DNA of 64,000 nt from positions 1 through 64,000 of the forward strand of contig CACGWC010000002.1 in NCBI GenBank assembly GCA_902576785.1. Direction: 5' to 3'. A program made the translations under genes and the position numbers. Positions 1 through 9,516 of this stretch are shown piece after piece. Position 1 is the stretch's first letter. Each line of letters begins with the position of its first letter. This stretch comes from an uncultured Pelagibacteraceae bacterium (GTDB lineage Bacteria; Pseudomonadota; Alphaproteobacteria; Pelagibacterales; Pelagibacteraceae). Below the pieces are notes generated by a model, which ran no database searches, had not been told where the DNA came from, and saw only the letters and a list, made by a program, of their open reading frames with translations.

Positions 1-104
1 TTTCCAGAAGGATAATTTTTAATAATACTATCAGCAGTCTCTTTATTTTTTTTATTAAACTCAAATTTTTCAGGTTGTACTTTTGATATTTTTTTAACAG
101 CCAT
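1..104 (-). CDS. nuoE: NADH-quinone oxidoreductase subunit E (partial, N-terminus only)
   Basis: Only the first 34 or so codons lie in the window. The reading frame starts at the ATG complementary to 102-104 and runs off the left edge. The start overlaps the nuoD stop by one base (TAATG), so the two are translationally coupled. The visible N-terminus ([16 protein letters not shown], then an NYPSG stretch) fits the 24-kDa subunit of complex I, which carries a 2Fe-2S cluster in its C-terminal part, not visible here. The call relies on the operon order A-B-C-D-E and the N-terminal resemblance. Confidence 0.8.
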   Translation of the reverse strand, partial: MAVKKISKVQPEKFEFNKKNKETADSIIKNYPSG

Positions 105-1279
105 TATCTATCCACCTCTCCAAAAACAATATCCATTGAACCTAAAACTGCAGGAACATCCGCTAACATATGACCTTTAATTAAATAATCCATCGCTTGC
201 AAATGAGAAAATCCTGGAGCTCTAATTTTGCATTTGTAAGGTTTGCTTGAACCATCAGAAATTAAGTAAACACCAAATTCTCCTTTAGGAGCCTCTACAG
301 CTGTATATATTTCATCTTTATCAACTCTGTAACCTTCGGTATATAACTTGAAATGATGGATTAATGCTTCCATAGATTGTTTTATTTCTTTTTTTGGAGG
401 TGGACTGATTTTTCCATCATCAGTTTTAATTGGCCCTACAGGTAAATTTGCCAAGCATTGATTTATTATATTTACACTTTCTTTCATTTCTTCAATTCTG
501 CATAGGTATCTATCGTAACAATCACCATTTTTTCCTACTGGAATTTTAAATTCGAATTGTTCATAACAATCGTAAGGCTGGGATTTTCTTAAATCCCATG
601 GAACACCAGATCCTCTCAACATAACACCAGAAAAAGAATAATCTAGAGCATCTTGTTTTGATACTACTCCTATATCAACGTTCCTTTGCTTAAATATACG
701 GTTGTCAGTTAAAAGTAATTCTAAATCATTTATTATTTTTGGAAATCTTTCACAAAATTCTCCGATTTCTTTATCTAATCCTTTTGGTAAATCTTGATGT
801 ACTCCTCCAGCTCTAAAATAATTAGCATGTAATCTAGAACCAGAAACTTTTTCATAAAAACCCATTAATATTTCTCTCTCTTCAAATCCCCATAAAGTTG
901 GAGTTAATGCGCCAACATCCATTGCTTGTGTTGTAACATTTAAAATATGGCTAAGTATTCTTCCAATCTCACAAAACATTACTCTTATGTATTGAGCTCT
1001 TATTGGAACTTCAATTTTCAATATTTTTTCAATTGCTAAAGCAAATGCGTGTTCTTGGTTCATTGGTGCAACATAATCTAGTCGATCAAAATACGGAACA
1101 GCTTGAGTATAAGTTTTATTTTCAATTAATTTTTCTGTCCCTCTATGCAATAAACCAATGTGTGGATCTGCTTTTTCAACAATTTCACCGTCTAACTGTA
1201 ATATTAATCGCAAAACTCCATGAGCTGCTGGATGTTGAGGTCCAAAATTTAGATTCAAAGTTTTAGTTTCTTTTGCCAT
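104..1279 (-). CDS. nuoD: NADH-quinone oxidoreductase subunit D
   Basis: This 391-aa protein is the 49-kDa subunit of respiratory complex I, part of the peripheral arm that forms the quinone-binding cavity together with NuoB. The N-terminal [14 protein letters not shown] stretch (about residues 11-24), the [10 protein letters not shown] region and the C-terminal end in GEVDR are family hallmarks, and the length is typical. The ATG overlaps the nuoC stop codon by one base and the stop overlaps the nuoE start, so it sits in the middle of a tightly coupled nuo operon read leftward. Nothing looks truncated or unusual. Confidence 0.97.
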   Translation of the reverse strand: MAKETKTLNLNFGPQHPAAHGVLRLILQLDGEIVEKADPHIGLLHRGTEKLIENKTYTQAVPYFDRLDYVAPMNQEHAFALAIEKILKIEVPIRAQYIRVMFCEIGRILSHILNVTTQAMDVGALTPTLWGFEEREILMGFYEKVSGSRLHANYFRAGGVHQDLPKGLDKEIGEFCERFPKIINDLELLLTDNRIFKQRNVDIGVVSKQDALDYSFSGVMLRGSGVPWDLRKSQPYDCYEQFEFKIPVGKNGDCYDRYLCRIEEMKESVNIINQCLANLPVGPIKTDDGKISPPPKKEIKQSMEALIHHFKLYTEGYRVDKDEIYTAVEAPKGEFGVYLISDGSSKPYKCKIRAPGFSHLQAMDYLIKGHMLADVPAVLGSMDIVFGEVDR

Positions 1280-1869
1280 TATTCTTTAGTTTGTTCTTTT
1301 ATATACTTGGTTCCTTCCCAAGGACTTTCATAATCAAAGTTTCTATAATTTTGCTCTAATTTTACTGGTTCATAAATAACCTTTTTATTTTCATGACTGT
1401 ATCTAACTTCATTATGACCTGTTAAAGGAAAATCTTTTCTTAATGGATGTCCTTTAAAACCATAATCTGTAAGTATTCTTCTCAAGTCCGGGTGATCTTT
1501 AAAATCAATTCCATACATGTCAAATACTTCCCTTTCCATCCAATTTGCTGCAGGAAATATAGATGTTATTGAACCAACAATTTCTTTTTCCTTTACATCT
1601 ATCTCTACAATAATTCTTTGATTAAATTCATGACTTAATAATAGATAAACTAATTTAAATCTAATTTCATTTTCAGGAAAATCTACAGCTGTAATGTCTA
1701 TCAATTGTCTAAATTTAGTTTTTGAATTTGTTTTTAAGAATAAAATAACTTCTGTTAAGTCCGTTTCATCAATTTTTAGGTAAATTTGATTATGTTTGAT
1801 TAAAGAGCTTTTTATTTTAGTATTTAGTTCTGAATTCAAAATTTTTTCTAAATCCTGGATGTTTTGCAT
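1279..1869 (-). CDS. nuoC: NADH-quinone oxidoreductase subunit C
   Basis: This 196-aa protein is the 30-kDa peripheral-arm subunit of complex I. The conserved signature around residues 110-145 is visible: [22 protein letters not shown], followed by [10 protein letters not shown] and [12 protein letters not shown]. NuoC and NuoD are separate genes here, not the fused NuoCD of enteric bacteria. The gene lies three bases downstream of nuoB and overlaps nuoD by one base. Confidence 0.96.
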   Translation of the reverse strand: MQNIQDLEKILNSELNTKIKSSLIKHNQIYLKIDETDLTEVILFLKTNSKTKFRQLIDITAVDFPENEIRFKLVYLLLSHEFNQRIIVEIDVKEKEIVGSITSIFPAANWMEREVFDMYGIDFKDHPDLRRILTDYGFKGHPLRKDFPLTGHNEVRYSHENKKVIYEPVKLEQNYRNFDYESPWEGTKYIKEQTKE

Positions 1870-1872
1870 TTT

Positions 1873-2394
1873 TTATCTTTCCAGAGAACCTTTGTTCCTG
1901 ATTTTCTTTTGAAGTTGCATTATCCCATATAAAAGTGCTTCAGCAGAAGGAGGACACCCGGGAACATATACATCAACTGGTACAATACGATCACATCCTC
2001 TTACTACAGAATAAGAATAATGATAATAACCCCCACCATTTGCGCAACTTCCCATAGAAATAACATATCTTGGTTCTGGCATCTGGTCATAAACTTTTCT
2101 TAGTGCTGGAGCCATTTTGTTTGTAAGTGTTCCAGCAACAATCATAACATCTGATTGTCTAGGTGAAGCTCTAGGTGCAGCGCCAAATCTTTCTAAATCA
2201 TATCTTGGCATTGAAGTTTGCATCATTTCTACTGCACAACATGCTAGACCAAAAGTCATCCAATGTAATGATCCAGTTCTAGCCCAGTTAACTAGATTAT
2301 CTAGTGAAGTTGTTATAAAACCATTATCACTAAAATCTTGTGCTAGTTGTTTAAATTCTTCTGGAATATTTTTTTTTCTTTCTTCTAAATTCAT
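1873..2394 (-). CDS. nuoB: NADH-quinone oxidoreductase subunit B
   Basis: This 173-aa protein is the PSST subunit, which carries the N2 4Fe-4S cluster that hands electrons to quinone. The tandem cysteines in [12 protein letters not shown], the cysteine in [10 protein letters not shown] and the one in [15 protein letters not shown] are the expected ligands. It lacks a membrane segment, as expected for the peripheral arm. It starts two bases after the end of nuoA and leads into nuoC, within the nuoABCDE order. Confidence 0.97.
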   Translation of the reverse strand: MNLEERKKNIPEEFKQLAQDFSDNGFITTSLDNLVNWARTGSLHWMTFGLACCAVEMMQTSMPRYDLERFGAAPRASPRQSDVMIVAGTLTNKMAPALRKVYDQMPEPRYVISMGSCANGGGYYHYSYSVVRGCDRIVPVDVYVPGCPPSAEALLYGIMQLQKKIRNKGSLER

Positions 2395-2395
2395 T

Positions 2396-2764
2396 TTATT
2401 CCCAGTCTAATGCTCCTTTTTTCCACTCATAAATAAACCCAATGGTAAGAATAAATAGGAAGATCATCATTGATGTAAATCCAAATATTCCGATTTTGCC
2501 TAGAGATATTGCCCAAGGGAATAGAAAAGCGATTTCTAAATCAAAAATAATAAATAATATTGCAACTAGATAAAATCGAACATCAAATTCCATTCTAGAG
2601 TCATTAAAAGGTTCAAATCCACACTCGTATGCTGATAATTTTTCTGGATCAGGATTTTTTGGAGATGCTAAATAATTGACCGCTACAAATGCTACACTTA
2701 ATACAAGTGCAACTAGTAAAAACACAATTATTGGTAAATAATCTTTTAAAAAATCCACAAGCAT
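2396..2764 (-). CDS. nuoA: NADH-quinone oxidoreductase subunit A
   Basis: NuoA is a membrane-arm subunit of complex I with three transmembrane helices, seen here at about residues 9-30, 60-82 and 88-112. The loop signature YECGFEPF, with its conserved Cys and Glu, and the [18 protein letters not shown] block are diagnostic. I place the start at the ATG complementary to 2762-2764 (122 aa, normal length). A GTG six codons upstream (2780-2782) is an alternative and would give 128 aa. It is the first gene of the nuo operon, behind a short spacer after tRNA-Asp. Confidence 0.93.
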   Translation of the reverse strand: MLVDFLKDYLPIIVFLLVALVLSVAFVAVNYLASPKNPDPEKLSAYECGFEPFNDSRMEFDVRFYLVAILFIIFDLEIAFLFPWAISLGKIGIFGFTSMMIFLFILTIGFIYEWKKGALDWE

Positions 2765-2847
2765 GATGAGTCTATATAACACCTTTTAGATCAACTAAAA
2801 GAGCAGATAGGTCACATTTTAAGGCTTTATTTTATTAATTTATTTGA

Positions 2848-2924
2848 TGGCGGGAGTGAAGGGACTCGAACCCTCGACCTATCGCGTGACAGGCGATCGC
2901 TCTAACCAACTGAGCTACACCCCC
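2848..2924 (-). tRNA. tRNA-Asp (GTC)
   Basis: A complete 77-nt cloverleaf reads on the minus strand. The acceptor GGGGGTG pairs with CACTCCC (one G-U), the discriminator is G, and the CCA end is genomically encoded (complement of 2848-2850). The anticodon arm ATCGC-CTGTCAC-GCGAT gives anticodon GTC, hence aspartate. The T-loop TTCGAGT is canonical. It lies seven bases downstream of tRNA-Val, so the two are probably co-transcribed. Confidence 0.97.
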
Positions 2925-2930
2925 GTGTTC

Positions 2931-3006
2931 TGGTGGGCAGTAAAGGACTCGAACCTTTGACCCCCTCGGTGTAAACGAGATGCTCTACCAACTGAGCTAA
3001 CCGCCC
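2931..3006 (-). tRNA. tRNA-Val (TAC)
   Basis: A complete 76-nt cloverleaf lies on the minus strand. The acceptor GGGCGGT pairs with ACTGCCC, the discriminator is A, and CCA is encoded. The anticodon loop TTTACAC gives anticodon TAC, valine. A perfect copy of its 5' half, up to the anticodon loop, plus five upstream bases recurs at 4987-5029. This tRNA is therefore the likely attachment site of the cassette in between, and its present 5' flank belongs to the inserted segment. Confidence 0.97.
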
Positions 3007-3011
3007 AAAAC
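2969..3011. repeat. Direct repeat, left copy (tRNA-Val 5' half; putative att site)
   Basis: These 43 bases are identical to 4987-5029 and in the same orientation. They cover nucleotides 1-38 of tRNA-Val (5' end through the anticodon loop) and five bases upstream. The identity ends exactly at both borders: the left neighbour differs (g versus a) and the sequences diverge after the final c. This is the pattern left when an element integrates in a tRNA gene and restores it. Confidence 0.9.
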
Positions 3012-3113
3012 CAAAAAGTAACGTGTTTTATATCTTTTAGAACGTGTAGGTCAAGATTTATTACCCTCAAAAAATGGCTAAAAAATTTATTTTTGCAACT
3101 CAACTGTGCACAG

Positions 3114-3125
3114 AGTGTGCTTAAA
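3114..3125. repeat. Inner direct repeat, left copy
   Basis: The 12-mer agtgtgcttaaa recurs at 4928-4939. In both copies it is preceded by another tgtgc motif (3105-3109 and 4919-4923), so the resemblance extends over about 21 bases with mismatches. The copies bracket the three cassette genes closely and may be integrase arm sites or remnants of duplicated ends. Confidence 0.6.
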
Positions 3126-3138
3126 TATTTTTTTATTT

Positions 3139-3483
3139 TTACTTAACTTCTAAATTTACTGTCGCTAATTGTACAACATAAAATAAGATAAAAAGTAATC
3201 CCAATCCAATGATCAAAGATAAAATATATGGTTTCTTTTTATTTGAAACTATTAATCCAACAAACACCCATATTGGCGTTAAGTATGTTGATAACATTAA
3301 AAATAGAGAAATATAAATTAAAAAAGTATATTCAAAATTAAGACTAGCACTGACAGCTCCAAATATACCAACCAGAACATAAGATAAAAAAATATATGAA
3401 ATTGGATACGTAAATGCGGCATGCCAAGGTTTATTGCTATAAATATATTTTAATCTTTTCCAGATATTAAATTTGTTTACCAT
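3139..3483 (-). CDS. Small unknown membrane protein (cassette gene 3)
   Basis: This 114-aa protein has about three hydrophobic helices (roughly residues 24-43, 50-73 and 87-107) and a basic N-terminus, so it is an inner-membrane protein with little soluble mass. I do not recognise a family. Its ATG overlaps the end of the upstream 251-aa gene by seven bases, so the two are probably translated together. It is the last gene of the tRNA-Val-bracketed cassette. Confidence 0.75.
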   Translation of the reverse strand: MVNKFNIWKRLKYIYSNKPWHAAFTYPISYIFLSYVLVGIFGAVSASLNFEYTFLIYISLFLMLSTYLTPIWVFVGLIVSNKKKPYILSLIIGLGLLFILFYVVQLATVNLEVK

Positions 3484-4232
3484 TTTTCAGGAAAATAAAG
3501 ACTTTTATTTTTTATTGATGCTTTATGACTCTCTCGAAATTCTAAGTCTGGGTACTTATGACCGTTTAAAACAAAATTAGTAAATGTTGAATATTGAATA
3601 TTGTTTAAAGGACTTATTAATAATTTTAATTTAAGTTTTTCTCTATAACTATTTTCATAGAAAACACTCATACAATAACGAAATGGATGAACCCAATCTT
3701 TTTCAAAGTTTGAATTAAAATCTTTTAAATGTAATCTAATTGCATTAATTACTTCATATTTCCATGCTGCATGTCTATAATATCCACTTACTAAACTTTT
3801 GAGAAATTTATCATCAATTTTTTCTTTAGTTTTAATTCCATGTAACTTTTCTTTAAAATTTTTATCTACTTTAAATATTTTAACTATATGTTTATGTAAT
3901 TCACCGCTAATTCCAGGATGATTTAATAATCCTGTTGGATCGTTTTTATTTTTATTATCAACACATAATATTTCATTGGAACATAATTCTAAGATAACCT
4001 CGACTATTTGCTTCCTTAAAGCTATAAATGCATCTTCAGCATGCGCAATGTCATGAACTTTTTGCATTATGTAGTCGCTTTGCATATTTGCAATTTTATC
4101 AGCCATTTTCTCTAGACCCAGTTCTTTATTAGCTTTCAAACCAGCATTTATTGCAACAACGTGTATGGGACTATTCAAAATAGCTTTCTCTTCTTTTTTA
4201 TTTGAAAAATATTTTTTTATCTTATCGAACAT
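3477..4232 (-). CDS. Unknown soluble protein (cassette gene 2)
   Basis: This 251-aa protein has a lysine-rich N-terminus, no signal peptide and no membrane segment. Residues 25-90 look helical. I recognise no catalytic motif: a DIAHAEDAF segment around residue 61 superficially suggests metal ligands but lacks a HExxH or similar pattern. It starts nine bases after the secreted-protein gene upstream and overlaps the membrane-protein gene downstream, making an operon of secreted, cytosolic and membrane proteins within the cassette. Function unknown. Confidence 0.75.
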   Translation of the reverse strand: MFDKIKKYFSNKKEEKAILNSPIHVVAINAGLKANKELGLEKMADKIANMQSDYIMQKVHDIAHAEDAFIALRKQIVEVILELCSNEILCVDNKNKNDPTGLLNHPGISGELHKHIVKIFKVDKNFKEKLHGIKTKEKIDDKFLKSLVSGYYRHAAWKYEVINAIRLHLKDFNSNFEKDWVHPFRYCMSVFYENSYREKLKLKLLISPLNNIQYSTFTNFVLNGHKYPDLEFRESHKASIKNKSLYFPEKW

Positions 4233-4241
4233 GATTATTAA

Positions 4242-4844
4242 TTATAAATCGTTATTAAATTTTTCTGCATCTTGTTGTTGTCCTTGTTTATATTCATTTG
4301 TTGGCAGAATTGTTATTGTTCCCCACTCATCATTATCTCTATATCTAATTGTGGATATAGAAACTCCATCACCATGATGGTAAATACATTTTCTATTAAT
4401 CCATTTTGCTCCCATTTTATTCATAAGTTCTGTTTCGCTACATTTGAAGCCTGGGAACTTTTTTTTGATTGCCTCTACAACTCTAACAAAATTTGCTGCT
4501 GGTTGTATAAGCTTATTACAGGCATCTATTGAACTACAGGGTATTGGTTTGACCGCATCTACGTTATAAAAAAATCTAAATTGAATTGTGTCTACTTTTT
4601 TATCTAACCACCATATAGTTGGTTTATCCACATTAACCCCTGCTAGTGTAACTGTATAATGTGGTAATAAAACACTTGATAAATTTTGATGTACTTTGAC
4701 TCTTTTTGATTTCCAATTTTTCTTAAATTCCTTCTTGGTCATTCCCAATTTAAAACCCTTTAATTCAACTATTGAGGAATTTGCGACATTTGCAAATGTA
4801 TTAAACAAAAAGCCAATAATAATTATTAGAACAAACTTTTTCAC
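4242..4844 (-). CDS. Unknown exported protein (cassette gene 1)
   Basis: This 200-aa protein has a clear signal peptide (residues 1-22, a Lys start followed by a hydrophobic core ending near NVANSS). It appears to start with GTG (complement of 4842-4844). Four cysteines lie in the mature part (SSIDACNK, GFKCSE and KCIYHH regions), consistent with disulphides in the periplasm. The motif GFKLGMTKKEFKK right after the signal resembles the start of many small periplasmic proteins of unknown function. First gene of the cassette operon. Confidence 0.75.
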   Translation of the reverse strand: MKKFVLIIIIGFLFNTFANVANSSIVELKGFKLGMTKKEFKKNWKSKRVKVHQNLSSVLLPHYTVTLAGVNVDKPTIWWLDKKVDTIQFRFFYNVDAVKPIPCSSIDACNKLIQPAANFVRVVEAIKKKFPGFKCSETELMNKMGAKWINRKCIYHHGDGVSISTIRYRDNDEWGTITILPTNEYKQGQQQDAEKFNNDL

Positions 4845-4927
4845 AATACAAAGTTATCAAATATTTAAGCCTGTGTCTTTGCAATTTAATGTAACGAGAT
4901 TCTTAATTGTATATGAAGTGTGCGTAC

Positions 4928-4939
4928 AGTGTGCTTAAA
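4928..4939. repeat. Inner direct repeat, right copy
   Basis: Second copy of the 12-mer agtgtgcttaaa found at 3114-3125. It lies in the 227-bp gap (4845-5071) between the cassette genes and lon. That gap otherwise holds only the tRNA-Val fragment and the presumed lon downstream region. Confidence 0.6.
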
Positions 4940-4986
4940 AATTAAAAAACGTTAATTTTAAATAAAAAACTAAAGAAATAAGAACA

Positions 4987-5029
4987 GTGTAAACGAGATG
5001 CTCTACCAACTGAGCTAACCGCCCAAAAC
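4987..5029 (-). pseudogene. tRNA-Val 5'-half fragment (att duplicate)
   Basis: A perfect 43-bp copy of 2969-3011. It holds the acceptor 5' strand, D-arm and anticodon of tRNA-Val (TAC) plus five upstream bases, but no 3' half follows; the sequence turns AT-rich at 4986. It cannot fold into a tRNA. It marks the far border of the cassette integrated at the intact tRNA-Val gene. Confidence 0.9.
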
Positions 5030-5071
5030 ATGGTACTATTACATCAACGTTTTAATAATGTAAATTGTTTA

Positions 5072-7459
5072 TTACTGAATACTGGCTTGAGATTTATCGT
5101 CTTTTTTAGTCTCTGTTAACTTATCTACTTCTGTCCATTCTGTTGGCTTTAACTCTTTAGTAAGAGCAATTTTAATTACTTCATCTGCTGTTTCAACTGG
5201 GACAATTTCAATATCATCTTTCACTTTTTTTGGAACATCCACTAAATCTTTTTCATTTTCTTTTGGTATTAAAACTTTTTTTACACCAGCTCTATGAGCA
5301 GCTAATAATTTTTCTTTTAAACCTCCAATTGGCAATACTTGACCTGTAATTGTTACCTCTCCAGTCATTGCAATTTCTCTCTTAACTGGAACTTTCGTAA
5401 TTGAAGATACTATTGATGTAACCATAGCTATACCTGCTGAAGGACCATCTTTTGGTGTTGCACCTTCTGGAACATGTATATGAAAATCTTTTTTCTCGAA
5501 TAGTGGTGGTGTTACACCAAATTCTAAACATTTTGATCTTACATAGGATTTTGCAGCTTTTACTGACTCTTGCATTACATCTCCTAACTTGCCAGTTATT
5601 TGCATTCTGCCTTTACCTGGCATATTAACTGTTTCAACTTTTAATATCTCTCCTCCAAACTCTGTCCAAGCTAAACCTATGACTATTCCAACTTTATCTT
5701 TTGTTTCTAGTTCACCAAATTTAAATTTCTTGATTCCAAGAAAGTCAGGTATATTTTTTTCATTAACCTCAACACTCTTTTCTTCATTATTTACAACTTT
5801 TTTAACAACTTTTCTTGTTACTTTTGATATTTCTCTTTCTAAATTTCTAACACCACTTTCTCTTGTATAACTTCTTATAATTTCTTTAATTGTATCGTCA
5901 GCTAGCTTCATTTCACCTTCTTTAACACCGTTATCTTTGATTTGTTTAGGAAGTAAATATTTGTTAGCAATATTAATCTTCTCATCTTCTGTATATCCTG
6001 GAATTCTTATGACTTCCATTCTATCTAAAAGTGGGGGAAGAATATTTAATGTGTTTGCTGTAGTAACAAACATAACATCCGATAAATCATAATCAACTTC
6101 AAGGTAATGATCGTTAAATGTTGTATTTTGTTCTGGATCCAAAGCCTCTAATAAAGCTGATGATGGATCACCTCTATAATCGTTTCCAACTTTATCAATT
6201 TCATCTAGTAAAAATAAAGGATTTTTAGTCCCTGCTTTTTTCATCATCTGAATAATTTTTCCAGGAAGTGAACCAATATAAGTTCTTCTATGACCTCTTA
6301 CCTCTGCTTCATCTCTTACTCCACCTAGAGACATTCTTACAAATTGTCTATTAGTTGCCTTAGCTATTGATTTACCTAAAGAGGTTTTTCCTACACCTGG
6401 TGGACCTACTAAACATAGAATAGGGCCTTTTATTTTATCCATTCTTTTTTGCACTGCTAAGAATTCTATTATTCTTTCTTTGACTTTTTCTAATCCAAAG
6501 TGATCTTCCTCTAAAATTTTTAAAGCTTTGTTCAAATCTATATCCACTTTGTCTTTTTTAAACCATGGTAAATCTATCATCCAATCTAGATAGTTTCTTA
6601 CAACAGTTGCCTCAGCAGACATTGGACTCATATTTTTTAATTTTTTTAATTCGGACATGCATTTTTTCTCAACTTCTTTTGGCATCTTTGCCTTCAAAAT
6701 TGATTTTTTTAAGCTTGTGGTCTCATCCTTGCCATCTTCAATTTCACCTAATTCTTTTTGAATAGCTTTTAACTGTTCATTTAAATAATACTCTCTTTGA
6801 GTTTTCTCCATTTGAGTTTTAACTCTTCCTCTAATTCTCTTCTCCACACCTATGATACTTGCCTCATTTTCCATTATTTTAATGACGCTATTTAATCTCT
6901 TCTTAACATCTAAAGTTTCAAAAATTTGTTGTTTCTCTGAAATGCTAGCATTTATATGTGAAATAATATTATCGGCAATTTTTGATGGATCTTTTAATTG
7001 CTTAATATTATTAATCGTCTCTGAAGATATTTTTTTGTTAACACTAGTTAGTTTTTCTAATCTTTTTATAGCAGTTAAACTTAATGGAAGCAGATCATCT
7101 TCTTTTGTTATAATATCCTTTTGATACTCAAATGAACATTTGATAAATTTTTCATCATCTTTAAAATCGACTATTTTAACTCTTTTGGTACCTTCAACTA
7201 ATACTTTAACAGTTCCATCAGGAAGTTTTAGTAATTGCAAAATATTACTCTCACATCCATATGTGAATACATCATTTTTTTTTGGATCATCAACTTCAGA
7301 ATTTTTTTGTGTAACAAGAACGATTTTTTTATCACCTTTCATTACTTCATTTAAAGCGGTAATTGATTTGTCTCTTCCAACAAATAAAGGGATTACCATA
7401 CTTGGAAAAACTACAATGTCTCTTAATGGCAATAACGGTAATGTTACTTTTATATCCAT
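5072..7459 (-). CDS. lon: ATP-dependent protease Lon (LonA)
   Basis: This 795-aa protein is a full-length LonA, which degrades misfolded and regulatory proteins in the cytoplasm. It has the N-terminal substrate-binding domain (LLPLRDIVVFP, residues 8-19), a coiled linker, the AAA+ module with Walker A GPPGVGKT at 352-359 and the LLDEIDK Walker B near 419. The C-terminal protease domain has catalytic Ser674 (PKDGPSAG) and Lys717 (GGLKEKLLAAHR). It is followed only by a short acidic tail. It lies next to clpX, clpP and tig, the usual alphaproteobacterial arrangement. Confidence 0.98.
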   Translation of the reverse strand: MDIKVTLPLLPLRDIVVFPSMVIPLFVGRDKSITALNEVMKGDKKIVLVTQKNSEVDDPKKNDVFTYGCESNILQLLKLPDGTVKVLVEGTKRVKIVDFKDDEKFIKCSFEYQKDIITKEDDLLPLSLTAIKRLEKLTSVNKKISSETINNIKQLKDPSKIADNIISHINASISEKQQIFETLDVKKRLNSVIKIMENEASIIGVEKRIRGRVKTQMEKTQREYYLNEQLKAIQKELGEIEDGKDETTSLKKSILKAKMPKEVEKKCMSELKKLKNMSPMSAEATVVRNYLDWMIDLPWFKKDKVDIDLNKALKILEEDHFGLEKVKERIIEFLAVQKRMDKIKGPILCLVGPPGVGKTSLGKSIAKATNRQFVRMSLGGVRDEAEVRGHRRTYIGSLPGKIIQMMKKAGTKNPLFLLDEIDKVGNDYRGDPSSALLEALDPEQNTTFNDHYLEVDYDLSDVMFVTTANTLNILPPLLDRMEVIRIPGYTEDEKINIANKYLLPKQIKDNGVKEGEMKLADDTIKEIIRSYTRESGVRNLEREISKVTRKVVKKVVNNEEKSVEVNEKNIPDFLGIKKFKFGELETKDKVGIVIGLAWTEFGGEILKVETVNMPGKGRMQITGKLGDVMQESVKAAKSYVRSKCLEFGVTPPLFEKKDFHIHVPEGATPKDGPSAGIAMVTSIVSSITKVPVKREIAMTGEVTITGQVLPIGGLKEKLLAAHRAGVKKVLIPKENEKDLVDVPKKVKDDIEIVPVETADEVIKIALTKELKPTEWTEVDKLTETKKDDKSQASIQ

Positions 7460-7521
7460 CAGAGAAATATGGATATTATATTTTATAATGCAATAGGAAA
7501 ATATGGTTTATTAACGTTAAA

Positions 7522-8784
7522 TTACGCTGCTGAAGTCTTATCAGTTTTAGTTTTGTTCTTCGAATGAACAATAACAGGCGCTGATACACCTTTCGCCGCA
7601 CCAGAATCAATTATAACTTCTTCTATGTTATCTTGACTTGGTAGATCAAACATTGTTTTCAATAATATATTTTCTAGAATCGATCTAAGTCCTCTTGCTC
7701 CAGTTTTTTTAGATATAGCTTTGTTGGCAATGTCTTTAACAGATTGATCTTTAAAAGTAAGTTTTACTCCCTCCAGTTTAAATAGTTCTTGATACTGTTT
7801 TATTAAAGAATTTTTTGGCTCTAATAAAATTTTAACTAAAGATTTCTCATCAAGATCATCAAGAGTTGCAGTTATAGGTAATCTTCCAATAAACTCAGGT
7901 ATCAGTCCATATTTTAATAAGTCTTCTGGCTCAAGGTTCTTCATCCACTCACCTACTTTTTTATCTTCTAAACTTTTAACCTCAGCTCCAAAACCAATAG
8001 ATGAACCTTTGTCTCTTTGAGAAATAATTTTATCTAAACCTGCAAACGCACCACCGCATATAAATAAAATATTAGTGGTATCTACTTGTAAAAATTCTTG
8101 TTGAGGATGTTTTCTTCCACCTTGAGGGGGAACACTAGCAACTGTTCCTTCCATTATTTTTAATAAAGCTTGTTGAACTCCTTCACCTGAAACATCTCTT
8201 GTAATTGATGGATTTTCTGATTTTCTGCTAATTTTATCTACCTCATCAATGTAAACAATTCCTCTTTGTGCTTTTTCAACATTATAATCCGCTGCTTGTA
8301 ATAGTTTTAATATTATATTTTCAACATCTTCACCAACATAACCAGCTTCTGTTAATGTAGTTGCATCTGCCATTGTGAATGGCACATCTAAAATTCTTGC
8401 TAAAGTTTGTGCTAATAATGTTTTTCCACATCCTGTTGGTCCAACTAATAAAATATTTGATTTTGAAAGTTCAACATTTTTGCTAGTTTTGTTTTCGTAA
8501 TTTAATCTTTTGTAATGATTGTGAACTGCGACTGATAAAACTTTTTTTGCGTGATCTTGTCCGATTACATAATCGTCAAGAACTGCACATATTTCTTTTG
8601 GTGATGGTAATCCATCTTGATGTTTTACAAAAGTATCTTTGCTCTCTTCTTTGATGATATCCATACATAATTCAACACACTCATCACAAATAAAAACAGT
8701 TGGGCCAGCAATTAATTTTCTGACTTCGTGCTGACTCTTTCCGCAGAAAGAACAGTAAAGAATATTTTTATTATTGTTGCTCAT
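7522..8784 (-). CDS. clpX: ATP-dependent Clp protease ATP-binding subunit ClpX
   Basis: This 420-aa protein unfolds substrates and feeds them to ClpP. The N-terminal zinc domain has the four cysteines (CSFCGKS near residues 11-14 and CDECVELC near 33-40). The AAA+ domain has Walker A GPTGCGKT and Walker [10 protein letters not shown], and an IGFG loop of the type that docks on ClpP is present around residues 267-270. The gene lies between clpP and lon, all read leftward; an 89-bp gap separates it from clpP. Confidence 0.98.
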   Translation of the reverse strand: MSNNNKNILYCSFCGKSQHEVRKLIAGPTVFICDECVELCMDIIKEESKDTFVKHQDGLPSPKEICAVLDDYVIGQDHAKKVLSVAVHNHYKRLNYENKTSKNVELSKSNILLVGPTGCGKTLLAQTLARILDVPFTMADATTLTEAGYVGEDVENIILKLLQAADYNVEKAQRGIVYIDEVDKISRKSENPSITRDVSGEGVQQALLKIMEGTVASVPPQGGRKHPQQEFLQVDTTNILFICGGAFAGLDKIISQRDKGSSIGFGAEVKSLEDKKVGEWMKNLEPEDLLKYGLIPEFIGRLPITATLDDLDEKSLVKILLEPKNSLIKQYQELFKLEGVKLTFKDQSVKDIANKAISKKTGARGLRSILENILLKTMFDLPSQDNIEEVIIDSGAAKGVSAPVIVHSKNKTKTDKTSAA

Positions 8785-8873
8785 AGTTTTTTATAACGAA
8801 TCAATTTGAATACTTTATTACAAAGATTACTTCTTAATCAAGTATAGGTTGTGAATAAACTATATATTGTTGC

Positions 8874-9485
8874 TTAGTCTCTTTTTTCTACTACTTTATC
8901 GATCAAACCAAAATCTTTAGCATGGTCAGGAGTCATAAAATTGTCTCTCTCCAAAGCTTCTTTGATTTGATCAACTGACTTACCTGTGTGTTTAGAATAA
9001 ATTTCGTTCAATCTTTTTTTTAAAGACATGACCTCATTAGCATGAATTTCTATATCAGTTGCTTGACCTTGAAAACCTGCAGAGGGTTGATGAACCATTA
9101 TTCTTGAATTTGGTAACGATAATCTTTTTCCTTTTGATCCAGCTGCTAACAAAAATGATCCCATGCTTGCTGCTTGACCAATACATAGAGTGCTAACCTC
9201 TGGTTTAATGTATTGCATCGTGTCGTAAATTCCTAAACCAGCTGTTACTAATCCACCTGGACTATTGATGTATAATGAAATTTCTTTTTTGGGATCTTCA
9301 GACTCTAAAAATAATAATTGAGCCGTAACTAAAGATGCAACTGCATCATTAATCGGTCCAACTACAAAAACAATTCTCTCTTTTAATAATCTTGAATAAA
9401 TATCATAAGCTCTTTCACCACGGCTTGATTGCTCAACAACCATTGGGATCAAAGTACTTAAATGTTCTGGAATTTTTGTTGTCAT
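8874..9485 (-). CDS. clpP: ATP-dependent Clp protease proteolytic subunit ClpP
   Basis: This 203-aa serine protease subunit forms the tetradecameric chamber that pairs with ClpX. The catalytic serine sits in GQAASMGS (Ser107) and the histidine in [10 protein letters not shown] (His132); the INSPGG oxyanion-hole stretch is present near residues 73-78. Length is typical. It lies between tig and clpX in the conserved tig-clpP-clpX-lon order. Confidence 0.98.
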   Translation of the reverse strand: MTTKIPEHLSTLIPMVVEQSSRGERAYDIYSRLLKERIVFVVGPINDAVASLVTAQLLFLESEDPKKEISLYINSPGGLVTAGLGIYDTMQYIKPEVSTLCIGQAASMGSFLLAAGSKGKRLSLPNSRIMVHQPSAGFQGQATDIEIHANEVMSLKKRLNEIYSKHTGKSVDQIKEALERDNFMTPDHAKDFGLIDKVVEKRD

Positions 9486-9516
9486 AAGTGATTCGATTTA
9501 CTTATACAACTTGTGA

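Larger units (their letters stand above)
3007..5029. mobile_element. Small tRNA-Val-flanked genomic cassette (integration remnant)
   Basis: About 2 kb lie between the intact tRNA-Val and a perfect 43-bp repeat of its 5' half. Just inside these borders a second pair of direct repeats, sharing the 12-mer agtgtgcttaaa, occurs at 3114-3125 and 4928-4939. The cassette carries three unknown genes, all read leftward (3139-4844), and no integrase, transposase or toxin that I can recognise. The boundary structure is seen directly; the mobile origin is inferred. It may be a degraded satellite element or one mobilised by an integrase elsewhere. Confidence 0.65.

Noticed and set aside
2915-3103. A 62-aa open frame on the minus strand over tRNA-Asp and tRNA-Val
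   Set aside because: It lies across the tRNA-Val gene and is built from its bases; no protein features.
4165-4532. Plus-strand frames of 70 and 86 aa opposite the cassette genes
   Set aside because: They are antisense shadows of longer minus-strand frames with a signal peptide and operon spacing.
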